Shown: one piece after another, positions 1 to 13,633 of the stretch | Layout of the letters: each line of letters starts with the position of its first letter | Numbering within the stretch: the stretch's first letter is position 1 | Assembly (NCBI GenBank): GCA_000226015.1 | Contig: JH153107.1 | Coordinates: 33,621-64,550, forward strand | Length of the DNA: 30,930 nucleotides | Direction of reading: 5' to 3' | Source: Mnemiopsis leidyi | Taxonomy: Eukaryota; Ctenophora; Tentaculata; Lobata; Bolinopsidae | Notes under the pieces: model-generated | The model's database searches: none | Seen by the model: the letters and a program-made list of their open reading frames with translations, nothing else | What the model was told of the DNA's origin: nothing | Translations under genes and position numbers: made by a program

Positions 1-40
1 TCGCGGTGATACCCGACTCACGCAGCTAAAGCTGAACGAG

Positions 41-67
41 TTTCGTTTCGTTTCGTTTCGTTTCGTT
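41..67. repeat. (TTTCG)n microsatellite
   Basis: Five perfect TTTCG units followed by TT. Confidence 0.97.
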
Positions 68-1012
68 AGAACGTTAGACGGATATAATCTCGTCAAGAAG
101 AAGCTTAAGACATTTGCATTAGTAATTTACACAGTGGTAAAATTACGCAACGGGTCATATTTGTGTTTTCAAACAGATCTTCTGTGATGAGTGACAGTTT
201 TATAATTAAATTGACAGAGACAAAGAATCTTAACAAATCGGCCCTTGACAAGATGATATTCGCGCGCGAGTCGGGTAATCACCTCGACAAATCGGCCCTG
301 GCCCTAGGGCCTAGGCCTATAACACAGCACTGTTTACATTTCTTCAGCTGAAAGATTACCGAGAGAGATTACCGAGCGCTGCGCGGCTCTTTCTTTGTAG
401 GTTGATAACCTACTGTCGCGGCCATCACGCGCTGTCACGCATTTCTGGCCTGGAGAAATTCTAGACGCGCATCGCCCGTTGACTCTTTCTACGTTTCCAT
501 CCGATCGGGAGGGTTGCAAATCAATTAATATTGTTTCACTTTGTCCGAACCTCATTTGAAGTGAATAGAGCTCGCTAAAGGGAAACTCTTTTATTGCAAT
601 AAAACATAAAATTTAAATGACAAGAGGGTGCGGGTGCGCGCTGCCGTGGCCGTACAAAACTAATATTGATCAGGTTCCCAGGTGATATTAAACGTCTATT
701 CTAGACGGCTATAATCTCGTTTACTATTGCTACACGTTGCATTGCTAGCCCTGCTGTCGCGAAGCGGCAGCCTCTGGCGCGCGCGGCCGCCGCAAAAAGG
801 CCAGGTTCACGACGTGAGACAAGTTTACCGGGCGCTGCGTGGCTCTTATTACGTTGTTCCGATCGTTGTTGTCATGTAGACAGTAATGAATAAGGACAAA
901 GATACCGAAGCATTAATTGTCTGACTATGTCCGACCCTCATTCGAAGCGAATCGAAAGAATCTCGGAGTAAAAATGACGGGAGGGTGCGCGCTGCTGTAC
1001 AACGAGGCATAT
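63..1012. repeat. CpG-rich element present as two diverged direct copies
   Basis: Matching blocks in the same order: TAGACGGATATAATCTCGT (about 75) and TAGACGGCTATAATCTCGT (about 703); ACCGAGCGCTGCGCGGCTCT (about 371) and ACCGGGCGCTGCGTGGCTCT (about 826); TGTCCGAACCTCATTTGAAG (about 542) and TGTCCGACCCTCATTCGAAG (about 928); AATGACAAGAGGGTGCGGGT (about 616) and AATGACGGGAGGGTGCGCGC (about 973). The offset falls from about 627 to 356, so the second copy has deletions. It is GC- and CpG-richer than the rest of the window. No coding frame spans it. It is probably part of a transposable element reaching past the left edge. Confidence 0.75.
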
Positions 1013-1125
1013 CTCGTCAAAATGCAAAACAAAACTTGATTCGTGAGTGCATGCGCGCATGCACGTGTGCGCGGCTTATTTGCGCTGCGTAGACTGCTTT
1101 TAATGCGTCGCGTATTCCAGACCAA

Positions 1126-3283
1126 ACATTCTTATTCGTTCCCGCTGGGCAAGAGGTAATGGGTGCAGCATAATCAACCTCAGACGGATACTTAACAGAC
1201 TGGTCGACTTACTGAGAGTTGTCAACTGACAGGTAAACTTCACCGTATTATTATCGGGTATGTTCATGTTGTATGCTGAGGATTTTGAAGAAAACAGGTC
1301 TAAGGAAGATAGCATACAAGAAACGGTAAACCCAACCGAATAAAAGGAAATGTCAGTTTTATTGATGGCAATATCTTACTAGTCACTTAACCTCAATGTA
1401 AACTCATGGTTAACTCTCCGATCGCATTAACTTCAGAGTGACGAGTGCATGTTTCGATTGGAAAGTAAGGATATGGCATAAGGATGGCGTACGTGATCGC
1501 AGCAGGCAGAACTGTAAAATGTAGAGCATAAGGTATAATAGAGTAGAGGACAGTCCTAGTCCTTAAAGAGAGACAATAAGTTTGATAAATATATGGCAAC
1601 AAGTCAAATGAACTTATGGGTTTTCAGGGATATTTTAAGCAGCAATAAACAGTGCAGTAAATATTTGAAATCATTCCCTATGTAATGATGTTAATTCCCT
1701 CACAAATTTGATTGCTCCGTCTGTGATCACAGAGAAGAAATATTTGTGGAGATACGAACAATTGATCGTTTAGAGTTTGGTGGCCTAACGAGTTTGATTT
1801 TAAAAGTTAGGAAATATAGTGTAAGTATAGGTTTTAATTATTTATAAGGTTGTTTAATGTAAATAGTTGACTAAAAATGAGATTATTGTTGAACATACCG
1901 TCTCTTTTGCAGCAGTACATGTACAAGTGGTTGCAGAAAATCTCAAAAATGTTTAAATTTTTGGTCCTTCTAGCCCACCTGTCTACGTGTGAAGACGCAA
2001 AAGTTCTCTGGCGAGAATCTAGGGCATCTCTTCCTAAATTATTGGTCAAGTTATGATGGGGTAACAATTTCTTAAATCATGAACCGTATCATTTCTTATC
2101 AATGCACGGGCTATTAAATTATTAACGCGTTTTATAAATGCATCAGGTCATACCCTACCACCCAATTTTGATATAAGATGAAACCGGGAAACTTACATTT
2201 ATCGCCAAAAGAGAAAATAAGACTAGCTACAAAGAGTGCACGGCAGTTTCAGCTATAAGACACCTCTGAATAAACGTTGAAATCACCTAAGTAAACAATA
2301 ATTCACCGCTCCTAATTTTAAAACGAGCATCTGTACACCATATCGCACGTGTATGTAAAAAGAATATGCAGATTGATGCTTGGTGAACATCCAGCTGTCT
2401 TCAAAAATTCCGTAATAATTGACTCCAACCCCAAGATTCAAGATTTGGCATATAATATGATTTTCTTTGTAATAGTTAAAAAAACCTATCACTAGTCACT
2501 AGCTTAATATTTGGCATTTCCCGACTATAATATCATCAATTTTACCACAAAACCATCCATTTTGTGTCTCGAGTACCCCCTGTAAACTAATAACTTTCCA
2601 ATTTAAGGTTCCCGTTCATTAGTCGTCAAGTGCAGGACACTAGTTAAAATTGAAACTTTTGTCGAGGTACAAAATCCCCACGCGGACATGACACAAATAT
2701 TTTCCCAAACAGCACCTGCTCATGAATTGATTATCCTCTCAGGTTACTGCCCGTTCTTAATATTGTTCCGTCTCTCCTTCTCACCACGTCTTATCCTGGC
2801 CAAAGTAGCCAGCTAATTTCATCAACATGACCACTAGATTCGATTTGGGAACCCAACATCCGACCCAGATTGTGCACTAGAACATTGTGTGAACATGGTT
2901 TGCTTGTCAAAACAAAGCTGTGAATGTCAGATAGCTCCTGGTATGGTTTGGTTAAAAAGTGATGAAGTAATTATGTTATTAATAAATCGAGGTTTTCACC
3001 AAGAGATGCGATAAGATAATCAGAATTCGACCGTGTTGACCCACCAACTGTTCAACAAGTCAGTAAAATATTCCCGATGGTGGTGGCACTCTGCACCTTT
3101 ACCCAACAACTGGAAACAAACACAAAACTAACGCTATCATGTTACCACTAACTCGAAAAACCGATTTGCTCCCACAACAATCTGATAAAGTAGGGTGACG
3201 TTTTGGTAGAGAAACTAGCTGGGACAAGGGAAGGTAGGAGGCACCCTGCTCTTTAGTGGAGAATGTGGTTACTAGTTAGCAGG
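1126..3283. other. No gene seen
   Basis: Only short open frames under 80 codons with no family likeness. No tRNA, rRNA or long repeat recognised. Confidence 0.55.
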
Positions 3284-3525
3284 TAGTAGTACTGAGTTAG
3301 TTGTTACTGAGTAGTACTAATTCAGTAGTTACTGAGTAGCACTGAGTCAGTTGTTACTGAGAAGTACAAATTCAGTAGTTACTGAGTAGTACTGAGTTAG
3401 TAGTTACTGAGTAATACAAATTCAGTAGTTACTGAGTAGTACAAATTCAGTAGTTACTGAGTAGTACAAATTCAGTAGTTACTGAGTAGTACAAATTCAG
3501 TAGTTACTGAGTAGTACTGAGTCAG
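3284..3525. repeat. 25-bp minisatellite
   Basis: About nine to ten copies of GTTACTGAGTAGTACAAATTCAGTA. The last copies are perfect and the first are variants (GTACTGAGTTAGT). The unit itself is built from a shorter ACTGAGTAGT-like motif. Confidence 0.95.
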
Positions 3526-3533
3526 AGAGTACT

Positions 3534-3585
3534 GGTATCTGTGTGAGTGGTGGTGTGCAGGTATCTGTGTGAGTGGTGGTGTGCA
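3534..3585. repeat. 26-bp perfect tandem duplication
   Basis: A unit beginning GGTATCTGTGTGAGTGGTGG is repeated exactly twice (3534-3559 and 3560-3585), nine bases after the 25-bp minisatellite. Confidence 0.95.
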
Positions 3586-6425
3586 GGTATTTATGGGGAG
3601 AAAACAATGAACTGTTGTGGTTACGACATGAGTGCTGTTAACTAGTTAGCAGGTATATTCTAGAATAAGAATAAAACGAAGGGGCTGGTGGTGGTATGTT
3701 TGTACTTACTGAGTAGCTCACTGGTAAGTTCTAAACTTAGGACTAGGGTCCTTAATCGTGACTCCATTTTGATTTTAATTTGTAGTGATTAAGATTGAGA
3801 TAACAGCTAGAGATAAGGGTTCAGATAAAGGTTCGGGGTTATCTTTGAAACTGAGAATGCCATACAAGCTCATTAGTCAAATCAGTGGTGGCCATATGTT
3901 ATTGAGAATTATAAAAACCATGTTATATCACGCGGGAAATTGAATTGTTCCAGGGGGTTATGGTAATTTCTGAAGGTTTTCTGGTGACATCAGTTTAATG
4001 AGAAATTCCTGTCAGTTTAAGATTGTAATTTAAAAACGAATAAGAACGCCCTGTTCCTTTGTAAAAATATGATCACAATATCAAAATCATCATCAATTTC
4101 CATACGATAAGTTAAAATAATTAGCACTACTCTATCAAAAAAAGTAACAAAAATAATGATTGATGAGTTAATAAACTTATGAATATAACTTGACCTAGAC
4201 GCCAATGTTTACACTAACTCTGTTCCACTCAACACAGCGTTTATCCAGCAGATAATGTAACGATGTTTCCTTTTTTAACATTTTACGATTTCCGCATAAT
4301 CCCGACATGCCTCGTGTAGTATAAGTATCCAAATTACTAAATTATTGAATACTAGATCTCTTTCCGTTACAAGTCATGTAATTTATTTGGCTCAAACAAT
4401 TTATCATCATTTTAACTGAATTATGAAAAGAACATTGGAGGATTCAATAATTTAATATATTTTGAAAAACAAGATCGACTTGGAGCCTAAATGTTGGCAC
4501 TGTAAACAGTGTGGCACCAGTTGTACCAGCCTTCTTCTAAATAGAATTATTGTTTGACTTAATAGATCTGCTAAATTATCTAAATAGAAATACAATTAAG
4601 TTTAAAGGAACCCTGATACTTCAGATCTATGATGATCGGTTCCTCAGGTTTCAATCTCAAAAATTTGGTTTACCACGAGAGATAGCATAGAGTTCACAAT
4701 TCTTAAGATTTCGCCATCAGGAACTGTTTGAAGTTTATAACTCGGAACGTCTAGTGTAATTGATTCTCCTAAGTTTTCCTTGAAGTCTGAGTCATAAAGA
4801 CAATCTTTAACCCGTCACAATATTTAACACGTAATAAGATCACCTTGGCTTTTAAAGTTCACAGCCAGATCACTCACAACAGATGTAGAGGAAACCTTCT
4901 TGACTTCTCAAGTTTGTTTGCATTACCAAATGTTTGATGAGAAAACGTGACAACTTACGTAACCGTCGGCATATTACGACGGTTATTTTGAGACGAATAA
5001 TTGACGTTGAAATTCACGTGTAGCCCTCCAAATGCCCGTGCCCAACCCTCATACGGTATGTTACGGAAAAATCTCGTCCAATTGAATTTATTTACTTTTT
5101 CTAGATGATCAAAAATTGGATTTCATGGAGAAGTGAGAACAATCTATTTTCTTAACATTGAGTTTAAAATTTGATTATGCATGGCCTTCGGCATCCGTAA
5201 TGAGGAACAAAGAAATTCCCCAAAATTTGGATAAAATATGCAATTTACAAAAACAGTTTTCTTGACCGCCATTTCCAATTTTCACGGTCAATTGATCATG
5301 TTAGACCTTCTGAGTCAATTAATTCTAGGATAGCCCACAATCAGTTTGACAAATTAGACTTCATCAAACATAAAAGTTGAATTTTGATAGGATTCCAATC
5401 AAAGATCTCTTTGTTTCCGAGAAGACCAAGCTAAGAACTTGCCATGAACATAAATTTTCTGTCGCCCGCGCTGACTCCAGCAAAAGGAGCTCCCTTGAAA
5501 ACGTGAAAGCCTTTTATTTTTCACTTCAAAGCCAAGATTTTCTACAGTGTCATCTATAGCACCAGTGCGAAGGGGTGACATGTTCTTTGAACACTAAAGA
5601 TAGCGCAATCTTCTTTCTTTTCTTTTTGATTCATCATCTTTAAAATTTAGTATGTAGATCACGGTTTTTAATATCAAACAGCTATTTGGTCCGGGAAGCA
5701 CACAGAGATTTCTAGGAATTTGGGCTTTTTATATAATAAAAAATCTAAGAACTATACGAAGAACTATATGAAGTTTACCTAATTTAAGCTTATATCTGAA
5801 ATCAATATCACGAAATCAATCAAAGTCAAATCACCAATAACTACAACAGCTTAAGTCGCACATTTATCAGCTGGCACATTCTTGACATCCTCCAGTCTTG
5901 AAAAAACACTCAAAACTATAAATATATGTCTTTTTCTTTCGCTAATTTTTCATCTTCAACTAGCCCAAGATATAATTATAAGTAAACCTGGAATGGTCAT
6001 ATCTCGAATAACACCGCGTTAACTAACTATGTCTAATTAAACAACCTTTAGAGACAGATTCCCGTCAAGATTTAGTCATTCTAATCAACATTCCGTCGAA
6101 CAGTTTTAACTTTTAAGGATGAGTGTAATCGCTCCTCATTTTAAGGTTCAGGGCGATTAAATCGGAAGTATAGTTGAAGAAGACCGTCAAACCGAGACGG
6201 CCGCAATTATTCCACTCACTTTCATCCCCTTAGTTAACGCGGTAACGTCGGGCAAGCAACGCGTTATAATGATATTGTAACAACACGCTAGCATTAATAC
6301 AAGTAATCACGTGATTACGGGCGGGAGAGAGAGTTAACAGACATTAAGGTAGGGTATAGTTGGTCTGATGTGCTCAGCTCACCCTGGAATCTGATAGGTC
6401 TATGATATTCATGCGCCAATAAATA
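3586..6425. other. No gene seen
   Basis: AT-rich, short open frames only, none recognised. A perfect 16-base palindrome, GTAATCACGTGATTAC, lies at 6303-6318 with a CACGTG core. Confidence 0.55.
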
Positions 6426-6663
6426 CAGGGTACAATAAATTGTCACTTTGTTTGAGGACCTCCACGATGGAAATATTCAGAAATAATCTGCTATTAATAT
6501 TTCTCTATTTTGAATATAGCCTTACGAACATTGTTTAAGTTTTTAAAACGCAACGTGTCTCCTGACAACAACTTCAACTTTTGTATACAAAAATTGTGGC
6601 AAAAAATGTGATTTATTCTACTTCAGCATGCCGATAAGGTCCTCAAACAAAGCGACCAGACTG
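6426..6663. mobile_element. Possible MITE with imperfect terminal inverted repeats
   Basis: TTGTCACTTTGTTTGAGGAC (from 6440) is the reverse complement, with three mismatches over 22 bases, of AGGTCCTCAAACAAAGCGAC (from 6637). Both arms can be extended outward to CAG/CTG ends at 6426 and 6663. The interior of about 175 bases is AT-rich and non-coding. No clear target-site duplication is visible. A short GATAAGGT-ACCAGACTGC match at about 9411-9431 may be another relic. Confidence 0.5.
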
Positions 6664-9600
6664 CTAAAACATGCTTCCACTTCATTAACTACAACATCGT
6701 AACACAGACTAACAAACATCGCTCATCTCACTCTAGTCTACCATCGCTACAAACAATCGCTGATCACGACTCACATAGCTCGTTATCAGTGTCTATAAGA
6801 ACGTCCTGTGTGGTGTGCTGAGAGTTCGCTGAAGCAGCAGGGCTGGACAGGATGCTGCTGTGCGTGTGTCGGACCTGGTAATTGGATAATTAGTTAATTG
6901 ATTGGGTAATGAGCAAATAATACCCGACAATGAGTTGATTAAGTGGGGATTTATGGAATTATCGAGTGCCAGTTGAGAGATAAAAAGTCCTGAAAGGTTC
7001 ATGTGGGTGAGACGAAGCGATTGTGTCGAATTCAGAGCGATCGTGTCAACCCAGGCCTGTCTCCAATTTAGAATGTCGGATGGTTCATGAAGTATGCTCC
7101 ACCTCTGGTTCCTCCCCCTACTGGTACGGAACACCAAGAAATCTACAAACCGGGTGTCGCCTGTAAATCTTAATTGGGGTGGACTGTCCGCAATTTAGAA
7201 CAGATGATAATGAGTGGTTTTTGAGTGGGATGGAGGTTTGACAGCTCCAAATTCCACCTGTGAATCGGATTCTTTATCGTCATGATTTGAGTATGTGGCA
7301 GGATTATTAGAGAGAATATAGGGCTTATTGTGTAGACATGACTTGTGACTTATGGTAGGTAAAATATCAGTTTGGAGGATTTGCTGTGCTGCTTAGCCCA
7401 CAAGCACTCAATGATTTCTACCCAGGCAAAGAAAATGATATGGCTCGACTTGCATTATTCAATTTCTACTTCGGTCAGAAATAATCCATTGGCTAAATGT
7501 CGACTAGGTATTACCCCAATTCTTGTGAAATTTGGTTACACCTATTTACAGGGCAGAATTTTTAATAGAAAATATTAACAGAAAATATTAGAAATAATAA
7601 CAAATATTAATGCACACTTCTAATAGATATTAGTTCAGTAACCACGCAGATAAATTCATTAGACATTGCAAAAGAATGGAAAAGATTGAGCTTATGCCGT
7701 GATAATATTCACATCTCGGACTAATGATGGGATCTCGATGATTCGGACACAAAATGTTTACTGGAATCCTTGATTGTCGATCTTCTTTGACAGAGGAGGG
7801 AAAATCATTAGTATCCAGCGGGCCAGCGACCACATAAAAACATAAAGCGCAGTTTACGAGATTTTAACCGACTAAAATGACAGTTTTCTCTCTGTTATAG
7901 AGACGATGAAAGTCGAGGCGTTTAATCTGACCAACTTTCAAGGATCGACCTGCCCTATGACATAGTTAGAAGAAATAAAGGACAAATCTCCAACTCGGAG
8001 CCACAATACGGCTAGATTCGAGGATGTAGGTGTTACACCCATGAACCCGCAATCCTAAATTTGGTAGGTACTTGGCAGTTCTATCTTTTCTCGTTATAGT
8101 ACTAGAGAGCAGACACTAGACAGATACATCTTATCGTGGAGCTAAGGGTACTTACTTCTTCTACTTGAACCAAGATTTGATTGTCTAAATTCTTGCGATT
8201 TAGATGAAATAAACATTATGCGGAGGGTAATCGTTTTTAAACGTAAACCGCGGAACCAATTTGACCAGACGGCCCGAACTCACTCCTTTCTTCACGTTTT
8301 AACCACATAATCACTCACAGGTTTGGAACTATTACTCCCTCATACGTTTTAAAATCAAACCATTCTGGCCCTCTGACATAATCCGTTAGAAAATACCTAA
8401 ACAAAACGAATTAGCCGTTTGAAAGATTTGATTTCAAATGTTTGCTGTCAGATGTCAAAATTACAGCAAATTTTTTGAACCATGAAAATTAGGGTCAATC
8501 AGATTATGGGTTAAAATAGAGGTTTACATCACACCCATGACCCACCCATATATACTTTTACCAAACAGTGAACTGACAGTCCGACAGGGAAATGATACAA
8601 TCAGAGGGCCCAGAAAATCTGTCCAAAACCGTCTACAGAGTCCGATACACCAACACTCGCACATGTTCACAACTTCTGATTCTACTGTATGTACAGGCAG
8701 ACGTACAGGGTAGTACACGTAGTTGTACAGTTGTACTGACCTACCCTGATAATTCAATAAGATATCCAGGGCGGAGATGTTAGGCTGGACAGAGAGGGAG
8801 AACACAGTGTTTCCTCCTGCCCAGGGAGATACGTTTAGGTAAACAGTGCCAAGATTCCTGCTCCAGCTATAATTTTCAAATATTTCATTATGGAAATGGT
8901 GGATTACGGAATGTGATTTTAATGCTTTTTACGGGTTAGGATTAAGCCTTGGATAAAATTATGGCTTAGTTTTAAAGCTTCTGAATAACTGTATCAAGCT
9001 AACATTCGTTTTACTCCCCAAAAACCTCCTCCAAAGCCGTTCATGCTCTCCAAACTTCCTAATCTTTCTACAACGGTCCCGGCCGTTTATTGCTGGGTTT
9101 TTGAGGAAAATTGAATTAATTTACCGTAATTGTGATATGAGATCAACACTTATGTAGGATATGATACTAAAATCTGCGGGTCATGATGATTAAACTAAAT
9201 TATGTGTTGAGATTCCCGTGTTTTTGATCCACGAAATACCGCCATGCAAAACACAATTTTCACTTTCACTCGGGAATGCTGACTTCACGGTGGAAGGCTA
9301 CAGCTCAATCGATTTCAGAGAAATTCCACGCCATGATACAGATTGTTCTACGCCTGACACAGAAAACTCGAGTATCGGTTATCATGTTCTCATTTCTTAA
9401 CCGAGATTCGGCGATAAGGTAACCAGACTGCACGGTGTATTGGTCACCTGATGCCCATGTAAAGATGTGCGTATAAATAATGTTAGAGGTTATAAAGAGT
9501 TGAGATTTCAGTAATTTGGCGATTGCAATTTTTTGTATTTACTTTATTTGCACGGCACAGTGCACATGCAGGCGGGTTACATAGTTTGGTTTTAAATGTT

Positions 9601-11629
9601 TAAATGTTACGATTTAAGGGAAAGTAGAATTCATTCACCAATCTAGCTATAAACTATTCCACGGATTAATCTTAGTTTATTTTAAGCGTTTAATAGATTA
9701 GATAATGTTTAATTGTAGGTTTCAGGCTTTGTCTATTGAAAATATTTTACACCTTGATTAATGCAATGTAAACAATCATCCATGGGTCCAAGGGTCCATG
9801 GGAATTTTTGTTTAAATTGAACAAAACGTAGAAATAACTTTGAGATTCTGGCGCTAAAAGTGCAAAAATGCTATTTATGACGTTGATTTTGCGGTTAGTA
9901 TTCGTGATAAGCCAGCAATGCTGGCCCAGCATAAATTTTATTTTCGCACCTAAGACGATCTTTATGGATTCTATACCGGATTTAATGCAAATAAATACTT
10001 ATGAAGCGGGAAACTCAGACTGGTTATTATTATACCTTGGAATTACGTGAAATCTTTTATTTTTTGTTTAAAAGGGAAAATTGTGTTTTTAACATATTCT
10101 TCAACCTTCCATGAATGAGTTTTGGTGTCTTCAAAACAGATATTTTTGTAGCAACTATCAAAAATGCAAATCACATTTTAGACCACCCAAGCGCGTGCTA
10201 AGATTTGAGGCATTTAGTAATCTTAGTTGTTTGAGATAAAGATAAAATAGGGTGATCACCTTTAAAATGTGGTCCTGGAAAAACACAGAACAGGCGTCCG
10301 CGAGGGGCACGGTCCGGGGATTAATTTTGTCGGATATCATGGGACATAATAATACGTATCACCCTAATAGACGCTAGACATCAAAATGGACCAAAGGAAG
10401 TTTTGCGACTTTGAAGAGAAGAAACCCGACATATTATTCAGCCTACTTGGGAGTAAATCCGGGGATAAATTAACGGCTTTCATCTGATTATTCAAATGAA
10501 CCTGAAGTTGAGTGTTACCAGTACACAACGAAATTATTTGAGAAAGTGATACGTTAGTGTTCTGTGTTGGTTGCTCATTCAAGGACTTTAGGTTGAACTA
10601 AGATATGAGATTGCATGGTGTGAAAACACAAGCAGTAGAGTATTTCAAGTCTAAAAAGAAGTTTATTAACATCTATTAGATCTAATTAACTTGGATGTTT
10701 GCTATTTTTAAAGATTTAATGTAATGATTATTTAACTTAGAGTTAATAAGATGTTTTTTGAGTTTAGGTGTGATGATGCTGGCATCATTATCAATTATTT
10801 ATAATTTATTAATATTATAATGCACTGATATTACTTGACACGGTGATTTTAGAGTTCTGACATAATACAGAGCAAGATTCCTGATAATTTCCTGCGTTGA
10901 ATACCGACATAGCAGAGCTAGTCAAGATTAGGGTGTCAGACAATAACTCTCGAGTGTTTTTCGTCAAATATAGATTTGTCAATCAATTATTGGGTGGAGG
11001 CATCGCTCACAAAAATGTTCCTCATTTGACTGCAGTTCATACTTGCTACCTACAAGTCAGGGTCGTCTCGTGGTATTTAAGGTATTTGTTTGAACTGGAT
11101 CAGACGGTTGCATTTACAATTTACACAGATGTTTGAGCTTATTTCTGGTCATCGTCTAACCTTTGGGCCGCGTCAAAATATAAAATCCGAAAATATCAAT
11201 ATTCTAATCCTTATGTCTGACGTCCCCTTGGGGCAAATTTTTGAGATTATCGAGACTCAGGCCTAAAATCCTCGCTAGTTCACACTCTATCTATATTCAA
11301 ATATGCAGATTCTTTATTATTATTGCCAAGTGACAGACGAATATATAATTTCATTATATCTCAAAGACCACAGATTATGTATCCCTATTCCCTTGTATCT
11401 TGTACACACATGTATCAAGGCAGTTTGAGTAAACAAGATCAGGAATGCAGGAAAGTAAGAAACAAATAGCTTATATACCAGACATGATTCCTCAATCCAA
11501 CTCACCTGATTCGCTAACGCTGGTGAAGTTATTTGGGAATATTCCCGGAATTACCTTAAAAAATGCCGCTTATATGATCCAGTCTCCCTTAGATTAAATA
11601 AACGTTTGAATGGCGGGAGTGGCAGACTA
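6664..11629. other. No gene seen
   Basis: The longest frame is 114 codons on the minus strand (7137-6793), ending RTLSTPHRTFL, without recognisable domains. A minus-strand acceptor with a fine pyrimidine tract (TCTCCCTCTCTGTCCAG) precedes an open stretch PNISALDILLNYQ at about 8783-8745 with a donor-like GTAGGT after it. Either could be a tail exon of the DRAM-like gene, but neither has supporting similarity. Confidence 0.5.
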
Positions 11630-11723
11630 GCATGATAATTCTACTAACAGTTCCACACCCGGCGTGATAACCCCACAACAAAGTCACATCCCGGCATGAT
11701 AACTCAACTAACAGTACCACAAT
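11630..11723. repeat. Three copies of a 31-32 bp imperfect repeat
   Basis: Copies start at 11630, 11661 and 11693 and follow the pattern GGCATGATAACTCAACTAAC plus AGTACCACAT-like sequence. Confidence 0.75.
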
Positions 11724-12331
11724 CCACTTCCAATCTCCAGACAGAGCACAACCGTAACAACATCCACCAGTCTCACGCTCACGACCCCACGTTTCAAGGC
11801 AAACTACCCCTGTCTCGGAGGTAGGGCTTGAAGAAGTGAAACCTAACTTTTACTGCCTCCAAATCTTGCAGCCTAACGTTGGTTTCCAACATTAGTGTAG
11901 ACAATGGAATTTCAGGTCACACGACATTCTTGGTTTATCGTATCTGTACCCAGTGTTCCATATCTAATTTAGGTACAAGAATTTAGCTGCTGGTATTGGC
12001 TGAATAACAATCGATTCAGGCCAACTGAATAAACTACTTCAACCCATTAGAGAGATTCTTGATTTCAAAATTCAACAAATAACCCAATCTGTAAATAAAC
12101 CAGCAACTAGCAAGTTTGCAAAGTTTTGTCTGTCAACTCTTTAGTTGGCAGACGTCCAACCCTTCGTCTCGCCATTTACTTGCAAGTATTTAAAACTATC
12201 CGTCAACAGGTCGTGTAGATTCTTCTGTTACTGCGTTTACCATTCAAGCAAACCAGTACTTCTGTACGAGCACTTGAAAGTTCCTTGGAAAAATCCCCGA
12301 CACACCTCTTACCCCGGGTATCAATATGCAG

Positions 12332-12401
12332 TAACTTAGTACTAGTAACTTATTACTAGTAACGTATTACTATTAACTTATTATTAATAACTTATTACTA
12401 G
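12332..12401. repeat. 14-bp tandem repeat, five copies
   Basis: TAACTTATTACTAG-type units at 12332, 12346, 12360, 12374 and 12388, with one to three differences each. Confidence 0.9.
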
Positions 12402-13400
12402 ACTTGTGTATCCAGTCAAGCTGTCTACGTGAATTATCGTGGCCTTGTCCCTCATTAGTTATAAGTAAGAAACCTATAACTATTCTTTCCATGTTATTCA
12501 AGTTAAACTCAAGTTGCATTGCACCCAGGTATACAGTACAATCCTGCAAAACTTAGCTACACTCAAATTCTGCAGTAAAAATAGCGCTGTATTGACTCGT
12601 GTGTACCTAAATAGCTGAACTGTCTCTTAGGCTCTAATAGTTCACGCCTGCAACTCAGATTATGTACTATACGGTAGGGCGGTCAGTGTCATGAATTTAT
12701 GTTCTGTCTAAAGGAGATAGACAGTACAGTAGATATACTACATTTGCACTAGGGGTTTTATCAATTAATAACTGTTTTTAGTTCGGTTGTTTTTCATGTT
12801 TTCATTTTTGAATCAAGGCTAGTCATGTTTGCCTCTTAATATCTAACAAGAAATGTCGAACAGGAACAAAATGAAACGATGAAATTCACATTTTCATAAA
12901 AATGTATTAACGATAACATAGATAGATAAGAAATGTTTGTTAAAGAACAAATAAATTAACGATAAAATCATTATAAAACCTAGCACAATCAACAACAATC
13001 TACATAACAGTTCGTAACTCTCTACACAGTTTGTTATCACAGTCTCTCAAACAGACGTTACACGACCTAGTAAAGGCAAGGTGTAGACCGGATTGGGTGC
13101 TGGAAAGCTGTAATCAATAATCAAATATCAAGCATCCACCTCAAGCTTGAATCCCAACCTCGACATTTACTTATAGTCCAACTCGCATCATTCTTATTAG
13201 TCACTCAGTAGTCTTGATTTCATAGATCGAGTCCAAGCTTACGTATTCTCCGAGCTATTATAATCTCCTCAAATTCAATATAAAAGTTTTTAGATTTCGT
13301 GCCGTGCTTCCTTCAGCCGGCGTTCTCCGAATCACATACTCTAGATCACTTTCTCATTCCTCGCGCACTTTCAAGCTTTATGCCTGTAGAATTGGCGTGT
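12402..13400. other. No gene seen
   Basis: AT-rich, only short open frames, nothing recognised. Confidence 0.55.
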
Positions 13401-13633
13401 GCGTGTTCCCATGGTTACCGTGCGCGTGTTCCCATGGTTACAAGATCATCTGACGAAGGAGGCTCCTCTTGTAATTCTCTTCTCCAGAGATGACGGCTAT
13501 ACGGCTCTGTAATGTCGGGAAGTGTAATAAGAAATCTAGTGTAAGAAGAAAGATCGATTGTAAGAAGAAAGATAAGTGTAAGATCAAATTTAAGAAGTAA
13601 GATCAAGTGTAAGACGTAGCATTAAATTTAAGA
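13401..13633. repeat. 23-bp doublet followed by a GTAAGAAGAAAGATC-type imperfect repeat
   Basis: GCGTGTTCCCATGGTTAC occurs at 13401 and 13424. From about 13522 to 13633 a degenerate purine-rich unit (GTGTAAGAAGAAAGATC and variants) is repeated about six times. Confidence 0.7.

Noticed and set aside
6793-7137. 114-codon minus frame
   Set aside because: Not recognised, no splice support beyond a possible acceptor near its end; kept only as a remote tail-exon option.
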